From Poecilobothrus nobilitatus (Eukaryota > Arthropoda > Insecta > Diptera > Dolichopodidae): DNA of 64,000 nucleotides. The notes beneath the pieces were generated by a model. That model worked only from the letters and a program-made list of their open reading frames with translations. It was not told where the DNA came from and made no database searches. Shown here piece after piece: positions 35,957-47,881 of this stretch (positions are counted from its first letter, which is position 1; each line of letters begins with the position of its first letter). The DNA lies in the NCBI GenBank assembly GCA_947095535.1, contig OX352773.1, positions 31,145,398 through 31,209,397 on the forward strand, written 5' to 3'. The position numbers and the translations under genes are program-made.

Positions 35957-38230
35957 CTGTCAACTTAAACTGGTTTCGAACATTTTTGAAATTTCATCAA
36001 AAAAACTTAATAACTCAATAATTTTGGTCTCAAAAAAAAAAAAACAGAATAAGGGGCCAAACCAAAATGTATAATATATAGCGACCATCCAATAAGATTC
36101 CTCAGAATCCACTATAGGACAAAATATAAGTTAAAATATTTAAGTATTCCCTTTTTGATAATTTTTTGTAATAATAAAAATAATTTGAAAAAATTTTTAT
36201 TTTCTTTAATTATTACAATATGTAACAATATAAATAAATTTAATAAAAAAAAATAAATAAATAAAAAATTTATAATATAATTTTAATTTTACTATATATA
36301 TATATTATTTTTTAACTCATATACATTCAAAAATACAACATATTTATACCATTATATTAAAACATTATACATATTATATTTTAAAAGGATAAAATAATTC
36401 AATTTATAAAAATATATTACATACATTATACCAAAATCATTCATTTTATATTTATAAAATTCTTAAACTAACTTTAGTCAAAATTTATTATAAAACTGTA
36501 CAATACAATAGAGTAGAGCTCCCTAGATTCAAGAAGTTATTTTTATTATTACTATTGTTATTTTTTCTTTTTTTGTTGTGTAAAGCTTCTTATATTCTTA
36601 ATAATCTTTTTCATACTTTTAATACAAAAAAAAAAAAAAAAATTTTTTAATGAATCATTTTTTACCTATGTATATTTTACCTATAATTTATTATAAACAC
36701 ATATATTATGTATATATGATATAAATATATATATATATTATATAATATATTTGTAGATTTGTCCTTTAGATGAAGAGTAAAATTTCGTGTTAAATTTCTA
36801 CTTCATTTATTCACTAAGGATCTAATAAGAACATTTAATGTATAGTATTATATATGTAGTACGAATGAATATAGAGAAGCACTTGTAAAAATTTTTACAC
36901 CAAACCATACACTATAGTACCTATATGAAATGAGGTAAAAAAAAAAAATAAAGAGATAGGAAATTTTGAAAAAAATAAAAAAACATATTTTACCTATGTA
37001 CATATGAGATTTAAATTAATATACATATATGCATATATGTATATATATATATATACCATAATGCATATTATAGAAAATTATCTTTATCTCATATTGCATA
37101 CATCACTATACGAGTATAATATAATATACATTTATATATCTTTTAAATAAATGTTAAGAATTTTTCAGGATATTATGATGAAAAACAAAACAAAAAAAAA
37201 AAAAATTTTGTAATGAATTTTATCACACTTTACTGTTGCGATATCAAGGCATATTTATAAATATATTATATGTTTTATAATATGCACATATATATATATA
37301 CCTATGTATCATATTAATAAGGATACATTCGCCATTATTTTTATATATATACATCATATCAAATATAATAATATGAGCGTAACAAAATATCGTATATATA
37401 TATATATAGTTGTATATAATGTACATTATATGCACATTTTTCTTTATATTATTTTCTATATATATATATATATATAACATATACCTGTACATAATATGAA
37501 TATATGTAAAATAATTTTTAATCCTTGTAAGGAGCATATTATTTTCTCTTTTGATATCTTTTAATGTGATTTTCAAGAGTACTTTAGGACTCTTTTGATT
37601 AAATCTTAAGTGTTTTTTTTGTTTTCTTTTTTGTTTTTTTTTTTTTTTTTTGCATTTTCATCTCAAAGCAATAAACATAGAACGCAATTTACAGAAATAA
37701 AAACTAAAGATAAAAAAACAACAAGCGACAATTATTTAAAACGAAAGGGGTAAAAAAAAAAAAATAGAAGGAGATATATCAGCCAAATGAGGTATAGGAT
37801 AGAAGAAATTAAAAAATGAATTGAGATTAAAATAAAGGGGCATTTATTGTTGGTTTTTTATTTTAATTTTCTTTTTCTTCTTAAAAAAAAAAAAAAAAAA
37901 AAAAACAAAATGTATTTAATAATTAAATTAATGATGTTCTTTAAAAGCCACACTTAAGATTTTATGAATTCTTCCGTTTTTTGTTTTTCTTTTTGTTTTT
38001 CCTGTTTTATGCTTTATTGTAATTTTTAAAGAAAATTTCAGATAATAAATTTCCTATTTTTTTAATTTATTAATCAATAAATAATTTATTAAATGTTTTC
38101 TCATTAAATATGTAAAAGTAAAAATTTTGACACCATATTTGAATAAATTTAAGGAGTTGTTAAGAATGATAATTGTACACACAAATTTACAGAATAATGT
38201 TTTTTTTTATTTATTTTCAAATTTTAGTAT
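35957..38230. other. A+T-rich stretch without a recognisable gene
   Basis: TA-rich microsatellites (36,726-36,738, 37,041-37,054, 37,387-37,407, 37,458-37,476) and a 23-nt A-run at 37,883-37,905. The 110-codon minus-strand frame at 37,244-37,576 is Ile/Tyr-rich because it reads TA repeats. Confidence 0.7.
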
Positions 38231-39040
38231 ACGTCCTAGTTACAGGATGTTCTAGAGCAGTCATTTTCAGTTTTTTAATTTATAAGGGAAAAATAAAAGA
38301 ATTTTTTTTTATTAATTTTAAAGAAAAATGCTTAGAAAACAAAAAAAAAATGTTAAAAACAAAAGATTCTTATTTTTTGACGTAGAATCCAATTTGCATT
38401 GAAAAATCATCCTCCTCATTAAAAAAAATCTGGATTTAGATGAATTTCGTGTTTTAAAACGTCATTTCCGATCCTCTCCAGATGTTAAAAATATCACCAA
38501 TCTATAGATAGAGCATCCATGATTTAGCTAATAAAAAATTTAATTTTTTTTTTTGTTCAACGAAAAGACGGGAACCAATTTACATGAAGTTAACCGGTGA
38601 TGCACGTGGAACTCAAACCACTAAACAAGTTTAAACAAATCTATTAGCTTATTTAAATCAAATCATTGGTTGTAAATCATTGGAGTAATTAGAATTAGCA
38701 CAGACGGGGTGCCATTTTGATACCACCTGCCTCGTATTTTTGGTTGTTAACTATGCTCTATAGTCAGCCCGTAGAGTTCAAAAATAAAATAAATTCTCCA
38801 ACTTTAATTTCGGATAAATGATTTAAGCCCATAAAGGTAGGGAGACCGCACATTTCTTAACTGATTTTTAACATGGGCCGGATATTAGCAGAAAAAGTAG
38901 TGAACAGTTTACTCTAGCCCTTTTACTTACCAACTTTTAATCTGTCTGTTGTAAGGAATATATGGAATTCAGGTTGGATAGGTTTATATAGATCCTTTGA
39001 CCCGTATTCAGTATTCTTCTAGAAGTGTAGATTAGTACAT
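38231..39040. other. G+C-richer, more complex island of unknown origin
   Basis: From about 38,555 to 39,040 the sequence loses its homopolymer runs and looks like decayed unique or transposon-derived DNA. No frame stays open beyond a few dozen codons on either strand, and I recognise no domain. Short open pieces such as MKLTGDARGTQTTKQV (from about 38,584) stop quickly. No match was noticed to other repeats in the window. Confidence 0.35.
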
Positions 39041-41361
39041 GAGTGTAGATTTGGAGTCTTTATTTTTGTATCCAAATCAAACTTTATTTTTTCTTTAATA
39101 ACATAAAAATTAGTTCTTAAAAGTTGTAAATTTAAGAGCTATAAACATATTTCAAATACTTTATTGGTTTTACTCATCATAAATTCGATTTTTTTTTTCC
39201 ATCAATTTTTAATGACAATTTCGTTACTACATCTTCAAGATTGTACTTATACTGTTAAAAATTTAATTAAAATTCCTTCATGAATATAATCGTAAATCTG
39301 TCATTAACAGAAATTTTGTTAATCCTATATTTTTAAAAATTAAAAAACAATAAAATAATAGTTAAGCATTGTTTAAACAAGTAGTTTAATTTGCAACTGA
39401 CTTTTATTTGATAATTAATTATTTAAAACACAAAAACAAAAAACAAACAAAGATTGTAAAAACAAAAGTTTTGAACCAAAAACTTTTTTTTTTTTTATTG
39501 CTTTTACCCACAAATTCAATTGATGTTTTTTCATACAGGACATTCCATTTTTTTCTTTTTTTGTTTGTTAACCCAAAAAATTAAACAGAAAACAAAAAAA
39601 AATATAAAACCAAATACATTTAGTTACTACCTTTCATCTTAAAAGTCCTTCAAATTTTCAAATATTTTTTTTAAATCTTTTAATTTTCGTTTTTATTTTT
39701 TGAATCCACAAATTCGATTCTAAAAAAATATCTAGTGTAGTAGGAATAAAACTGAATATTTCATTAAGTCGTCAACATATTGACTATGTACCTATTTTTT
39801 TATTTTTACCAACTCAAAAAAAAAAAATCTATAGATTCATATAGATTCAAAAAAAAAAAAAAAAATAGGGCATAGTAAAAAAAAACGTATATTTTTCCAT
39901 CAATTTCCTTCAAATACAAATAAAGAAACAAAAAAAAAAAAAACAAAAACAGCAAACAATCTTTTTATTTAAAATTTTTGTTTTTTTTTTGGTTGTAGAT
40001 ATATTCAATTTCCATTCAATTTCAGTTTTGTGTGTTTTTTTTAATATTTTATTTTTTTTTTTTATATATTTTTTTATTATTAAAAAAAAAAAACATCCTG
40101 CACCATATGGTCAACCAATTCATGTTGTGTATGCATGATGATGTTAAAATAAGTATGTTACCGTCTTCTTTTTGCTTTTATTCTTATTTAATTTGTTTTT
40201 ATGGCATCACCAAATATGTGGCATTTAAGCAATTCTTCTTATATTTAAACACATATATATATATATATTTGCATATATATTTAGAATTACACCTATGGAT
40301 TTATTCATATATAATATGTATTATCATATATAATATATATGACTGATATATTTAAATTTATACTCAATTACGCGCACCTGATACACCTACAAGCATACAA
40401 ATTTTTTCTTCGAATAATATAGGATCCGAAAAATAAAAAAAAAATTATATATGTATATAGCAATAAACGAATAGGACATGCATTTGATTGTACCTAAAGT
40501 ACTAAAAAGTATAAAATGCAATCATATGACTTTTTGGTCCAATAAGCTTTCAATGTAAATTTGGTTTTTTTTTTTTTTTTTTTTTCATTTCTGTGTTTTT
40601 AAAAGATTTTTAATCTATTTGTAATGATGTTGATATTGATATTGATTGAATTATTCATGATGATGGTCATCATCACTCAAGGGTACTAATGAGAATGATT
40701 CGAAATATACAAAAAAAAAAGAAAAAAAAAAATGGAAAATGAAGAGAAAAAAATAAAAAGAAGGACAAATTCAAAAATAAAAAAAGAAAAAATTTTGTAA
40801 AGAAATCTATTTTTTTTTTTTTTATATTTATATACATAATATATGAATATATGAATATATGTATATATATATATATTTTTATATATGTCCTCTTATATTT
40901 TTTTCTTGTTACTCTATTTTGGTTTTCAATTGGAAAACCAAAGAGTACAAATATGAGCTTCCGGTTAACAAAAACAAAAAAAAAAAAACAAAAGTGAAAA
41001 GAATAAAAAAATATTATCTTTCTTGTTATTTTTATCTGGGTATTATATTGAAAATGAAATCATCAACGGAATTAGTTTTCCAGAGTTTAATTTTCATTTC
41101 ATTCTTCTTCGATTCAATTTTTTTTTTACCTTTATTTTATTTTCGTGTCCTCTTTTTTTTTTTGTTTTCTATTGGAAAAATTTAACAGATTACATTTACC
41201 ATATAACCCACGAATAATAAGATATTACCTCCGAAAATGAACTCTACCATTGTAAATTCGCAAATATATAGACAATATAGACATAGATTTTAAAAAAAAT
41301 TTCATGAGAGTGCCTATACATATGCAATATATTCAACAGTTAAATAGAAATAATATTTAAT
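39041..41361. other. A+T-rich stretch without a recognisable gene
   Basis: Homopolymer-rich, with a T-run of about 21 nt at 40,565-40,585. The frames at 40,032-40,346 and 40,859-41,217 are Phe/Tyr/Lys strings. Confidence 0.7.
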
Positions 41362-41667
41362 ATTAAATGTTCCGGGAGCTTCGGTAGCCTAGTGGGTAGG
41401 CGTGTGGCATATTAACCGAAGGAGTATGGGTTCGATCCCTGCACAGATCGTAAGTGTTGTTTTTTTACATACCCCCCCTTACGACCAAACATTATGTAAA
41501 TATATAGTATATAATATAAAAACAAAATAAATAATATTAGTACATAATTTAATAATAGTATAAAAACCTATAATGGCCTTGGTAGCCGATGGTTCAATAA
41601 TTATTGCATTACATTTATGTAATGCATAAATTTATGTATAAATAAATAAATAAATTAAATGTTCCGT
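41362..41667 (+). mobile_element. tRNA-derived SINE, plus-strand copy with 13-bp target duplication
   Basis: Body 41,375-41,654 (280 bp), flanked by perfect copies of ATTAAATGTTCCG (41,362-41,374 and 41,655-41,667), the signature of LINE-mediated retroposition. The head carries RNA polymerase III internal promoter boxes: A box TAGCCTAGTGGG (41,385-41,396) and B box GGTTCGATCCC (41,429-41,439), with a T-arm-like stem around the B box. An unrelated body follows with an inverted repeat (GATCGTAAG 41,446-41,454 against CTTACGACC 41,478-41,486). A second hairpin (TGCATTACA / TGTAATGCA, about 41,605-41,626) precedes a tail of AATA/AAAT repeats. I could not assign the parental tRNA. A second copy lies at 47.6-47.9 kb. 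Confidence 0.9.
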
Positions 41668-43244
41668 ATATATCTTTAATAATATACGACATTTTAATAT
41701 TTTGTTAATAATACAAGAAATATATTGTCTAGAAAAGAAAAAAATCATTTATTTTTAATTCATTTTAAAATTAATAATCTAAAAGGAAAAGGTTATATTT
41801 TTATATTTTATAAAATATATATATAATGATTAAAAAATATTTTTAGTGAACTACACGTTTTTAAGTGTAATGCCTTAGTTCACCGCTTCGGCATATTTCT
41901 TCTTAAAAAAAAAACACGAATTTCCTTAAAAACAATTTACCGCTTCGCAAAAGCAAAAATTTAGACAGCTGAAATTTGAAAATGACATTTAAATAATTTT
42001 TAAATTTTTGTTTATTTGATGAATTGAAAAAAAAAAATTTCAAAAAATTGCAGATAAATGAAAAAAAGAGTTCAGAAAAGAAACTTCTGAACTAAATTTG
42101 AAAAATTAGAGATTTCAAATTTTAGACAGCTGAAATTTCGAGCATAGGTGAATCTAACATTAGTATAAGTATAACAAGTATCAGTATAGAGCATGTTATG
42201 CATTTTTGATTAATGTAAAGGTTGCAACATGTATAATTTGCACTGTCAATCCTAAAATCTTAGTTATTTAGTTTAGCCATTGATTACTCGCCTGAAACAC
42301 AGATACTTTAATCTATTTTATCTTTTGTGGAATAGAAAAGAAAAACAGTTCAAATTTGTCGAAGTCATTATTCGGAATTATCCCTTAAAAATATATAAAC
42401 GGTATTAAGTTTATATTGAAGGCAAATTATTGTTCAAAATAAATCCAGTGATGCAAAATAAACGAATTGTTTTTGCTATTGGCGATAAAAACAAATATAT
42501 CTATATTGTAGATATATGTATGTAATATAAGCATTTACCTACAACTATATAAATCATCGTTAGTATATTATATAGAACAAGTAATTTAAAAAAAAATAAC
42601 AGTTCTTCAATGAACAAACTAACAGAAATAAAAAAAACAAAAACGTACTGTTTTAATTATAGTACCAGATTGTTATCAAGAGTAAAACTGAAATTATCTT
42701 TTTTTTTTAGTTCGAATCGATTGTATTTAAAAAAAAAAAGTATGCAAAAGGTTTGTTGTTTTAATTTATTACCTGTAATTTAAAAAAGAAAGAAGCAAAA
42801 AAAAAAAAAAACACAATATCAGGTAAAAATGTATGTATGTGAAAAATAATCTAATTAATAGACTGGATAGTATAAAATGATAACGATTGAATTAACATCG
42901 TAGTGAAAAACAAAATTAATGGAATTGTCAGTGTTAAGCATAGTTCTTTATATCACTACTGAGAGAATTTAGTTAATAATTTAAATAGTATTTTTCTTTT
43001 TTAAGTTTAAGATTTACAAAGATCGTAGATTAATTAACGAGGATTATAGACAAACAAAAAAAATCACCTCTCTCCACCACAGGACCAACCGCCACTACAT
43101 GAAAAGTACAATGCCAAAATTTAAAAATTTTTTACATAATAATTTATATTAAAGCAAAATGACTTCTAATAATTTAACAACATTTTGTTTTATTCAATAA
43201 CAATAATAAGCAATGAAATAGTAAAAATAGAATTTACTACTATC
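41668..43244. other. A+T-rich stretch with a short direct repeat
   Basis: TTTAGACAGCTGAAATTT occurs twice, at about 41,962 and 42,120. Between them is a 9-bp inverted repeat, AGTTCAGAA / TTCTGAACT (about 42,070-42,094). A minus-strand pyrimidine tract followed by ACAG|GTAATA at 42,771-42,775 has the layout of a recursive splice site. No gene is recognised. Confidence 0.5.
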
Positions 43245-43320
43245 ATCACTATCATTATACGTCAATCACTATCATTATACGTCAATCACTATCATTATAC
43301 GTCAATCACTATCATTATAA
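43245..43320. repeat. 20-bp minisatellite, about four units
   Basis: ATCACTATCATTATACGTCA starts at 43,245, 43,265, 43,285 and 43,305 with an exact 20-bp period. The last unit diverges after its sixteenth base. There are no spacers, so it is a simple tandem array. Confidence 0.95.
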
Positions 43321-43389
43321 TCAATTCATAATATGGCGTGTTATAATAATATGTATGAAATTTGAACTTAGAAAAACAAGTTAAAGTTA

Positions 43390-43765
43390 GTCGGATCAAA
43401 AAATGTTCTATGACAAAGTTGCTGCTCTTTACTTTAGAGTTTTACTTACGTAACAATTTTTTCTTAATAATTTTTCTCATAATATTTTTCAGTTACGAAA
43501 TTATCGTAAAAAACATACAAGTGACAGTAGTAAACTACTATTTCCGCTTGTCCGATTTGCTCCAAAAACTTATCAATTACGTCAAAACCTTAAATATGAA
43601 ATTTCAAAAAATTCGGCTCAGTCGTTTAGGCTGTACACGTACCCACAGCCATACACACTACACACACACTCACACATACACACTCCACATACAGGCAGAC
43701 ATCACGCTAAAAAAAAATTACAGTCTTCTACGCACCAAAATCTCGGGTACAAATTTTTAGTATGG
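43390..43765 (+). mobile_element. noncoding interspersed repeat with a (CA)n tract (probable)
   Basis: Contains TTCGGCTCAGTCGTTTAGG followed by a CACA-rich tract (about 43,640-43,700) and CAGGCAGACATCACGCTAAAA. Phrases of this 'cggttcagccgtttagg ... acacacac ... cagacagacatcacgc' type recur in interspersed noncoding repeats of insects, as far as I recall. Only one copy is in the window, so the assignment rests on that resemblance. The 132-codon frame (43,362-43,760) reads straight through it, producing Thr-His repeats from the CA tract, and is not a gene. Confidence 0.4.
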
Positions 43766-46570
43766 GAACAATACCTACCTTAAACATAATTGTATGCGGT
43801 CGGTAAAAACAATTGGAAATTAAAAGCTAAGTATGAATGTATATATAAAATAAATGTGACGAAAAAAACTTTTATTAAAAATTTTCTTTTTTCTTGCTCA
43901 CGAATAGAATATGTTGTCAAATGATTGTGCAAGAAAGCCCGATAGAAAAGTATTATTAGAAGTTGAAGCAAAGAAAAGCTTAAATTTACAGTTAATTTGA
44001 AAGAACAAATTGTACATATGAAATGTACATATAAAATTGTTATAATATATAAATCTTAAATTAAGAAAAAGACAAAAACAAATAAAAGTATGCATCATCT
44101 TACGTCATTTACATTTCAATCTTAAGAATCTCACGCCATTTCATATATCACTTCATATATTTTAAAAGTGCCAAGTAAATATTTTATTTATACACAAAAA
44201 AAAACAAAATATATACCTAGTTATTTAAAATTGTTTTTTTATTATTTTTTTTTTATCAAATTTTAAATGCTAATTTTGTAAAAATTCATATTTTAAGTAT
44301 GTACATTTGTACTAAAATGTATTTTTATCTTAAAGCCAACAAATATCAAAATGAGAATCCATCAAATAACTTTACATTTTCATGCAAAACATAAAAATAA
44401 TTCCCAAAAAAAAAAAAAATTAACATGTAGGTATTTCTCCAAAATTGTGCAATAAATACAAAAAAAAAAAATAAATTGAATTCTGTTAGAGAGAGACATC
44501 AACTTTTTGAACTGTAATTGTTTCTTTTTTTTATTTTATTAAAAACAAAAGATACAAATTTATTTATTCACTTACAAAAAAAAAAAGAAACAAAAAATAT
44601 ATTAGAGACATTTAACCTCTTTTTTTTTTTTATTTTTATTTTGCCTCCTGTACCTTAAGAAAATATTATGAAAATTTATTTAATACAAAATATATTGTAA
44701 AGAAACTGCCACTTACGCCCCCAACACATTTCTAATACGTACTAATAGCTTCTACAGTATTCTAATAGACAGGTTTTTTTTTTTTTTTTAGTTTTTTCCT
44801 TTACTTCAACTTTTCACATCACAATATTCATTTTATATATCTAACGAAAAAATTTTTTTAATAAAGTTTTTGAAAATAAAGACTTTTTATTTTTTTTTTA
44901 TTTTTTTTTGGTTCGTTATAGTCGTTTATTGTGTTACCAATATAATAAACAATACTGACATCCCACTAAACTACAAAAATAAAAATATAAATGGAAAAAA
45001 CAAAAATGTATAATAAAAATAAAATTATTCTTGGTAAAATAAATAAAAATCTTAAGTAAGATTTTCTTTTTCACCCCTATTTGTAGCAGCCCAAAAAAAA
45101 AAAAAAAAAAAAAAAAACTAAATTTGGAGGGTGAAAATTTGATAAGAAAAAAAAGAAAATGAAAATAATCGCTACCAAAAATAAATCAAACCTAAAAGAA
45201 ATTTAGTCTAATTTTGTTTCCCGTTATTATTGTTACTTTGTGTTGTGCAAAAAGAGGATTAAAGACTGCAAAAAAAAAATACAAAGTATAGGTATATATA
45301 TGTATATATATATATATATTTTTTTTTTTTTTGAAAAGTAAAGAGATACAAATAAGCATCAACAATCCATATAACATATTCTGACGTGTTGGATAACTGT
45401 AAAAATATTATATATTTTATGAAAAGAAATATAAAAAAAAAAAACAAAAATAAAGAAAAATAATAAAAACAAGAAAAAAAAAGTCATCATAAATGTGCCA
45501 CACAGTTACAGATAGGTATATACCGTATATATACTTGTATGTTTATTGTTTTTATTTTATTTTAGATTTTGGTGGTATCAACATGTCTAGTATATCTTCT
45601 CATTTTAAAAGCTTCAATTTTAACTTCATCTTTTTTAGTAACCTGTAAATAGCAACAAAAAGATGCCAAAAAAAAACTTAATAACTGTATTTTGTATACT
45701 AAATAAACAAATAAGAATTTGATTTGTTTTTTTTTTTTTATATGTATATCTTTTATTACTTTCTTTTTCAACCCCAAACTAATCTTTTTTTTCCTTGTTT
45801 TTGTAAATAATTTAAATTTTTTTTTTTTTTTTTAATTATACTTTAATACAAAAATTTTCTTTTTAACCTGTCTACAGCATAAATTAAAAACAAATAATAT
45901 AATAAAAAAAATTCAAAAGTATATTAGATTTTCTTTATGAATATGTATATCTATAATTCTATGAATTAACTAATATTATTTCTAAAATATGCAAATAAAG
46001 AAAAAATTTAAATGAATATAATATGTAAATATAATACATATATAAAATTAATGAAAACATGTTTTTTCCCTTTGAACTATACTAACTTTGATCTTCTCAC
46101 TTTACTATGTAATTGACAGTTATTTGTTTTCGTAGCCAAAAATTATGCAATACTAGTAATACTATATATAATTATTAAAATCTATCTAGATAACAAACAT
46201 ATGTACTATAAAATTTATACATATATATACCAAATTTCAAAATGAGTAAATAAGAAAATATGTATATGTATCCAATTTCTAAAATTACATCAAAGTTTGA
46301 TTTTTCAAATGAGTGATTACTCAAACTGTTAATAACAGATTCTTAAATCAAAACGTCATCTTCACAAAAATCTGTTAATTTTTTTTGAAAAACACATGTT
46401 TACTGTTAAAAGAGATTTTTATTAAAAGCTTCTTAATGTGTTTCTTTTATTTCAATTAAAAAATCAGTTTCCTTTTTTTTTTATTATTATTTTATTACTT
46501 ATACTATAAATGCATGTCCATTGTTCTAACAATTACTAAGACAGAATGAAAATTAATGATTTTTAAAGGC
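43766..46570. other. A+T-rich stretch without a recognisable gene
   Basis: Homopolymer-rich, with a 25-nt A-run at 45,093-45,117. The frames at 43,780-44,098, 45,192-45,447 and 45,562-45,777 show no domain. Confidence 0.7.
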
Positions 46571-47261
46571 GCACAATTTTTTGCACTTTTAACTTTTGCA
46601 CCAAAATTTGCAAATTTCTTAAAATTTTGTATGCAAGAAAAAAATTGCGAAAAACCCAAGAGAAAAAACATTAACACGCATGGAAAATTATAATGTTGAA
46701 GCATTAATTTGTATCTTTAATTTTGAAAAAGTTACAATTGTCTAAAAGTACCAAAACTTCAATTTTGACCCCTAAAGCTGTTAAACAGAGGAATGTGCAA
46801 AAAAAAAATTTTTTTAGATAACTTATATCCTGATTCCAAAAGATCTTTATTTTCTCAAAATTTCAAGCTCCGAACTAAAAGTGTATCGAAGTTATGAAGA
46901 AAACAAAATTTTGTTCTCATATAACGGGAAATTTAAATATTATATATTTAAAAAAAATTGTATCTAGTTTTAATATTGATTTATAAAGTTAAAAAACAAT
47001 CCTGTTTTATGAGTACTTAGATTCAAAAAAAAATATTAAGTAAAACCTGAAATATACAATTTTAAAACTAGGATTTTTTCAAATTTTAAGAGGCTTAAGT
47101 TTCGCAAATTGCAAAAAAAATCTATCCATGGTTCTTATCTTAAACGGTATAGAAGTGTTGTAAATAGACAGACGATCTGACAAACGAACAGACAAGCAAA
47201 TGAATAGAGTGAAATTAATATAGGAAAATGTTTCAAAATTTTTTTTTTTTGAAAAATATGC
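46571..47261 (+). mobile_element. noncoding repeat family F1, diverged copy
   Basis: Begins GCACAATTTTTTGCAC, a decayed form of the F1 terminus, and ends AAAATGTTTCAAAA...GAAAAATATGC. Internal landmarks in order: TAATGTTGAAGC, a TGACCCCTAAAGCTGTTAAAC block, TATCGAAGTTATGAAG, CATATAACGGGAAATTTAAA, and a degraded GACAGACGATCTGACAAACGAACAGAC tract, given here as GACAGACGATC plus AACGAACAGAC, in place of (CGGA)n. It is about 690 bp, so shorter than the 32 kb copy and without the tandem unit. The frames at 46,504-46,704 and 47,079-47,294 lie largely within it and are spurious. Confidence 0.6.
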
Positions 47262-47586
47262 AAAAAAGAATTGTATCTTATCTTTATCTACCATCTCTAC
47301 ATTAATATTGATTTTAAAGTTACCAGTTACCCTATTATAATAGCTCTAATTTCAGTACAGATTAATTCTTTTCTACTTAAATAAAAACTATATAAATTTC
47401 GATATCAATTCAATTTTTCACTTATAACCATATTATGATTAACATTAAATTTAATTTTGATTTAATTCTTTCAGATTATCAAAGAGTTGGTTGCGTATAA
47501 CTTTTTATTATATGTAAATTTTATAGAATCAATTTCCTCAGTTATTTCGTTGAGTATTCACTTGCAATTTTATAAGTATATAGAAA
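47262..47586. other. short A+T-rich spacer, nothing seen
   Basis: Ordinary A+T-rich sequence between an F1 copy and the minus-strand SINE. Confidence 0.6.
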
Positions 47587-47881
47587 CTTCTTCTTATTAT
47601 TTATTTATTTATTTATATTAATATTACATACATAAATGTAATGCAATATTATTGAACCATCGGCTACTAAAGGCCATTATAGGTTTTTATACTATTATTA
47701 AATTATATACTAATATTATTTATTTTGTTTATATTATATACTATATATTTACATTATATTTGGTCGTAAGGGGGTAAAGAAAAAAACACTTACGACCTGT
47801 GCAGGAATCGAACCCGCACTCCTTCGGTTAATACGCCACACGCCTACCCACTAGGCTACCGAAGCCCCCTTCTTCTTATTA
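47587..47881 (-). mobile_element. tRNA-derived SINE, minus-strand copy with 13-bp target duplication
   Basis: Body 47,600-47,868 (269 bp) bounded by perfect CTTCTTCTTATTA repeats (47,587-47,599 and 47,869-47,881). On the minus strand the head has A box TAGCCTAGTGGG (47,858-47,847) and B box GGTTCGATTCC (47,814-47,804). The body stem GGTCGTAAG / CTTACGACC is perfect here, and the tail is (ATAA)n. Head and body match the 41.4 kb copy closely, with a few substitutions and short indels. The flanks differ completely, so these are two independent insertions of one family. Confidence 0.9.

Noticed and set aside
36895..36940. Another LINE 3'-UTR copy (CACCAAACCATACACTATAGTACC)
   Set aside because: The resemblance to the family block is too short, and no neighbouring landmarks match.
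37244..37576. 110-codon minus-strand open frame
   Set aside because: Composed mainly of TA-microsatellite translation (Ile/Tyr).
41375..41450. A genuine tRNA gene
   Set aside because: A and B boxes are present, but the acceptor stem does not close, the sequence continues into a conserved body, and the unit is flanked by a target duplication, so it is a SINE head.
43245..43320. CRISPR-like array
   Set aside because: 20-bp units are directly adjacent with no spacers, and the context is eukaryotic.
43362..43760. Longest ATG-initiated open frame (132 codons, plus strand)
   Set aside because: It reads through an interspersed noncoding repeat, and its C-terminal half is Thr-His repeats from a CA tract. 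There is no domain and no splice context.
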